Assembly (NCBI GenBank): GCA_023393265.1
Contig: JAEWME010000099.1
Coordinates: forward strand, 1-23,590
Origin: Bacteroidota bacterium
Lineage (GTDB): Bacteria > Bacteroidota > Bacteroidia > Bacteroidales > Prolixibacteraceae
Length of the DNA: 23,590 nt
Direction: 5' to 3'
The translations under genes were made by a program, and so were the position numbers. Positions within the stretch are counted from its first letter, which is position 1. The number at the start of each line of letters is the position of its first letter. Shown here in pieces: positions 20,439 through 23,590 of the stretch. Under the pieces are notes generated by a model. The model saw only the letters and a list, made by a program, of their open reading frames with translations. It had not been told where the DNA came from and ran no database searches.

Positions 20439-22874
20439 ATGAAAATTCTTTACCAATTCAAGTCTGTAGTCCTGCTATTCTTCACGGTGTTCGGCCTTTC
20501 CATTGCCACCCAAAGCCAGAATGTTTATTTGGGGCAGGTTGTCGATTTAAATGGGAAGCAACCCGTTTCAGGAGCAGAAGTGATGGTTCAGGGTTGGTCC
20601 GAGAGAGCGACGACAGGTGCTGACGGACGTTTTTCAATTATTACAGGTATAGGCGATATAGAAATGCCTGATGTTTTTTCCGTCAGGGTGTCGGGCGAAG
20701 GATTGATTTTTCGCTCTGCCTCTCCAGTTCAAATCCGGGTGGTCAGCCTGTTGGGGCAATCGACTGGGATCAGTCGTCAAGTTTCAGGCGAGGAGCGACT
20801 TTCGCTTGCAAATATTCCTGATGGTTTTTATCTCCTGATTGCCGTAAACCAGAACGGAAGACGCGAATATAAACTTTGGAAAAATGATGGAACTGTTTCG
20901 CTTTCAGGAGTGGGAAAAGAAAATCAGGAAAAATTAAAAGGCGCCCGGCGTACTGCCGATTCCGTTGTGATTTCGAAGAGCGGTTTCTATACCCAAAAAT
21001 ATGCCTTGGACGATAACCGGGAGTCTTATCCGATTTTAAAGAGGAGCTACGAAAACGGAGTTGATTATTTGGATGAGCTGATTTGTCCCGAGGCATTTGA
21101 AATGCTCGAATATGCACCCGATCGCTATACATTCAGCGAAGTGAAGTCGCTAAAACTTGTTTATTCTATTTCAGGCCAGAAAATTTATTACCTCAATTCG
21201 TCGAAATACGAGCTGCACTACGATTTTTGCTCGAAGATTCTGGGCTATAGCAAGGGGCAAACAGTTTTTGGGCAGGAGCAATATTCCGACAACCCGAACC
21301 GGATTTACATGCTCGCAACGCTGAATTATTTCGCAGCATCGGGCATTTATACATTCGAATTTATACCTGCAGACAAGGTAAATTGTGAGGACATCGCAAT
21401 GGTTTACAGCAAAGTGGCAGCAACAACTTTTTTTGGAGACCGGCTTCGTTTTTATGCCAATTCGCCTGAGAAAGCACAATGCACAGATGTTCCTATTATT
21501 TCGTCCGACGAATTATACAAAGGTCAGAATTATCAGCCGCTCAATGTTCAGGAAAGCTACGGGTATTTGCAAAAAGTGGATGCCAGCCAGTTGCCATACG
21601 CATATTTAGGCAGGCACGATATTGTTTTGCTGAACACCATTCCTACGGATATTGCTGTTGTAGCAGGGATTGTGACGACCGAGTTTCAGACGCCGCTGAG
21701 CCACATCAATGTGTTGAGTCATAACCGTGGAACGCCGAATATGGCTTTGCGCGATGGCTGGACAAACCCGAAACTGAATGATTATCTCGGCAAGCTAATC
21801 TACCTGAAGGTGGCACTCGACTCGTTTACGGTGCGGGAAGCAACGGTTGATGAGGCGCAGCACTTCTGGTTGCAAAAAGAACCGCAAACGGTTCACAAAC
21901 TGAAACTTGACACCTTGACAAACGGGTTGGTTGATTTGAATGCGGCTGATGTTTCTTGGGTTTCAACAGTTGGCGGGAAAGCTGCAAATTTTGCTGAACT
22001 AACAAAAGTGGCCGTTTCGGAAACCCAAAAACTGCCGCTTCCGGAGAGTTATTTTGCTATCCCTTTCTATTACTACTGGCAGCACATGAAGCAAAATAAG
22101 CTGGATGTGTTTGTGAAGGACATGCTGAAAAATCAGCAGTTTGTTGCCGACGCGAATTACCGAAAACAAAAACTTGACGATTTGCGCAGCGCTATTAAAA
22201 AAGCGCCGCTCGATCCGGCTTTTTTACAGATGGTCAAGAACCGCCTGGCGAATGCCGATGGTTTCGTCAGTTTCAGGTTTCGGTCGTCGACCAATGCCGA
22301 AGATGTGGAAGGGTTCAATGGTGCAGGTTTATACGAATCGTTCACCGGCTCTCTGACTGATCCGGACAAGCCGATCGATAAAGCTATCAAAAAAGTGTGG
22401 GCAAGCCTGTGGGATTTTGCGGCTTTCGAGGAGCGAGACTATTTTAAAATCGATCACAGCACCATTGCGATGGGCGTGCTTGTTCATCGCAATTACCCGG
22501 CGGAGGCAGCCAATGGCGTTGCCATCACCGAAAACATTTATAATTCCTACATGCCTGCCGTTACGATCAATGTTCAGGTTGGCGAGATCAGCGTCGTAAA
22601 TCCCGACGAGAATTACCTGCCCGACCAGGTGCTGTATTATACCCGTTCTAACGCCAATACTTTCGAATATATCAGTCATACAACAGTGCCTGGCATGGAA
22701 GGCCAAACGGTGATGACCGATGGCGAACTGAAAGAGCTAAAGGACTACTGTATGGCGATTCACAACCATTATTGCCGAATCAATCTTGAATGCCAACCAA
22801 TGGACATTGAGTTTAAAGTTGATGTGGTGAACGGGCTGCGAAAGATTTACATCAAGCAGGCCCGGCTTTATTGA
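20439..22874 (+). CDS. secreted PEP/pyruvate-binding (dikinase-like) protein, permuted domains
   Basis: An 811-residue protein in five parts. A signal peptide covers about 1-27 (MKILYQFKSVVLLFFTVFGL...). A carboxypeptidase-regulatory-like beta domain starts YLGQVVDLNGKQPVSGAEVM (about 30-72). A segment at about 88-150 resembles a T9SS sorting domain (VQIRVVSLLGQS, LANIPDGFYLLIAVNQNG). A region of about 230 residues is unrecognised. Then comes a phosphohistidine swivel (TPLSHINVLSHNRGTPNMAL, H422) followed by a PPDK_N/ATP-grasp-like domain: VGGKAANFAELTK near 511, FRFRSSTNAEDVEGFNGAG near 612, VWASLWDFAAFEERDYF, AANGVAIT, and MDIEFKVD...IYIKQARLY at the C-terminus. In PEP synthase and PPDK the ATP-grasp part comes first; here the order is reversed, as in glucan water dikinase. 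A dikinase outside the cytoplasm has no known ATP supply, so its activity is uncertain. The start could also be TTG at 20436. Confidence 0.83.
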   Translation: MKILYQFKSVVLLFFTVFGLSIATQSQNVYLGQVVDLNGKQPVSGAEVMVQGWSERATTGADGRFSIITGIGDIEMPDVFSVRVSGEGLIFRSASPVQIRVVSLLGQSTGISRQVSGEERLSLANIPDGFYLLIAVNQNGRREYKLWKNDGTVSLSGVGKENQEKLKGARRTADSVVISKSGFYTQKYALDDNRESYPILKRSYENGVDYLDELICPEAFEMLEYAPDRYTFSEVKSLKLVYSISGQKIYYLNSSKYELHYDFCSKILGYSKGQTVFGQEQYSDNPNRIYMLATLNYFAASGIYTFEFIPADKVNCEDIAMVYSKVAATTFFGDRLRFYANSPEKAQCTDVPIISSDELYKGQNYQPLNVQESYGYLQKVDASQLPYAYLGRHDIVLLNTIPTDIAVVAGIVTTEFQTPLSHINVLSHNRGTPNMALRDGWTNPKLNDYLGKLIYLKVALDSFTVREATVDEAQHFWLQKEPQTVHKLKLDTLTNGLVDLNAADVSWVSTVGGKAANFAELTKVAVSETQKLPLPESYFAIPFYYYWQHMKQNKLDVFVKDMLKNQQFVADANYRKQKLDDLRSAIKKAPLDPAFLQMVKNRLANADGFVSFRFRSSTNAEDVEGFNGAGLYESFTGSLTDPDKPIDKAIKKVWASLWDFAAFEERDYFKIDHSTIAMGVLVHRNYPAEAANGVAITENIYNSYMPAVTINVQVGEISVVNPDENYLPDQVLYYTRSNANTFEYISHTTVPGMEGQTVMTDGELKELKDYCMAIHNHYCRINLECQPMDIEFKVDVVNGLRKIYIKQARLY

Positions 22875-22905
22875 TCAGGAATAAATAACCCAAAATATCA
22901 ATCAC

Positions 22906-23590
22906 ATGAAACATCTTTTACGTTCGATTATCGTTTTTTCATTTGTTGTAAAAGGACTTTCAGCCTTTTCGCAGGAATCCAGCCGTTTCCCAATTTTACC
23001 TGGATCTGTTTGGCGCATCAATTATGAATATAATTGTTCAGGCGAGGAGTTTACCCACGAAAGTGGCGATCAGGAATACAAGTACTTTGTGAACGGCGAC
23101 ACGCTGATTGCCGGAAGAACCTATTTCAAGCTCTATAAAACTGGCATTTTATACCTCGACACGCCGGTTGAAATCATCGGCAAGTACATGGGGGCCATTC
23201 GCGACAGTGCCAACCGTTTTTATTTTGTTGAAGAAAAGGCGACATCGGAGCGTATGATCTACAATTTCGATGCAAAGGTTGGTGAATCCATTTGTCCTGA
23301 ATGTGGCGGTATGGAGTATTATGTTGGTGATATTGTTACTCAGGATAACGGGCGAAAGAAATTTTACATTGACGTAATAACCGTTCATTGCGGAAGCGCC
23401 AACGCTTTGCTCGAAGGAATTGGCTGGCTGGGCGGTTTGCTCGAAGGAAATGCCTGTTATGCGCATCCCGGAATCCGGGGGTCTTACCTGCTTTGTTATT
23501 CTGAGGACGGAATGCCGGTTTATGAAACAGAAGAATCGCCGCGTTGCGGAAAAAAGGTGGTCTGCAACAATGATATTACCGCTATAAATC
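22906..23590 (+). CDS. cysteine-rich secreted protein, 5' part only
   Basis: Reading from ATG 22906 stays open to the end of the window, giving 228 residues of a longer protein. It begins with a signal peptide (MKHLLRSIIVFSFVVKGLSA, cleavage near FSQ at about 23). The rest is beta-rich with eight cysteines beyond the signal, including CPECGG (a CxxC pair), and the stretch LLEGIGWLGGLLEG. Secreted Bacteroidota proteins of this layout often end in a T9SS sorting domain, but the C-terminus is outside the window. I do not recognise a family. It starts 31 bases after the dikinase-like gene with no terminator between, so the two are likely co-transcribed. Confidence 0.75.
   Translation, partial: MKHLLRSIIVFSFVVKGLSAFSQESSRFPILPGSVWRINYEYNCSGEEFTHESGDQEYKYFVNGDTLIAGRTYFKLYKTGILYLDTPVEIIGKYMGAIRDSANRFYFVEEKATSERMIYNFDAKVGESICPECGGMEYYVGDIVTQDNGRKKFYIDVITVHCGSANALLEGIGWLGGLLEGNACYAHPGIRGSYLLCYSEDGMPVYETEESPRCGKKVVCNNDITAIN

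Noticed and set aside
1..23590. Search for CRISPR arrays, tRNAs, insertion sequences and attachment sites
   Set aside because: No regular repeat-spacer pattern, cloverleaf, transposase or terminal inverted repeats were seen.

Overview
The window is a chromosomal segment of a Bacteroidota bacterium. Gene content and layout suggest the Bacteroidales/Marinilabiliales side of the phylum, but this is an inference and the genus is not assigned. Evidence for the phylum: a DUF3078 protein, Bacteroidota-type promoters (-7 element TAnnTTTG, in one case with a perfect TTTG box 20 bases upstream), few Shine-Dalgarno sequences, an ATP synthase operon without the beta and epsilon genes, a DUF1080 hydrolase-like protein, and a PEP/pyruvate-binding secreted protein carrying a segment that resembles a type IX secretion (T9SS) sorting domain. 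No tRNA, rRNA, CRISPR array, insertion sequence or phage gene was found.

Layout. 1-720 is the 3' end of a DUF3078 gene. A non-coding stretch with an orphan terminator follows. 1015-2395 holds pyrH and frr (UMP kinase and ribosome recycling factor), closed by a strong terminator. 2653-4146 is a two-gene unit of a secreted DUF1080 protein and a PHP-family phosphoesterase. It converges on an OmpA-type lipoprotein (4201-5154, minus), with one bidirectional terminator between them. dxs (isoprenoid precursor synthesis) and an orphan sensor histidine kinase occupy 5340-8463. 8615-10588 is the yceD-rpmF-fabH group, followed by a MaoC-type hydratase. In this group plsX is missing, and fabH has a leader with a possible 17-codon peptide overlapping a terminator-like hairpin.

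11241-17266 is an energy operon: bactofilin, AtpZ, a four-helix membrane protein, then atpB, atpE, atpF, atpH, atpA and atpG. Together these encode the whole F0 part and the delta, alpha and gamma subunits of the F1Fo ATP synthase; atpD and atpC must lie elsewhere.

17341-18741 is a divergent qorB/qorR-like pair (quinone reductase and HxlR-type regulator), bracketed by two nearly identical bidirectional terminators. 18850-20255 (minus) carries a secreted SnoaL/DUF4440-like protein and an AraC-type regulator. 20439-23590 carries a large secreted protein with PEP-synthase-type phosphohistidine and ATP-grasp domains in permuted order, followed by the start of a cysteine-rich secreted protein that runs off the window.

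Most of the window is housekeeping. The least explained parts are the secreted permuted dikinase-like protein, the fabH leader and the control region of the qorB/qorR pair.
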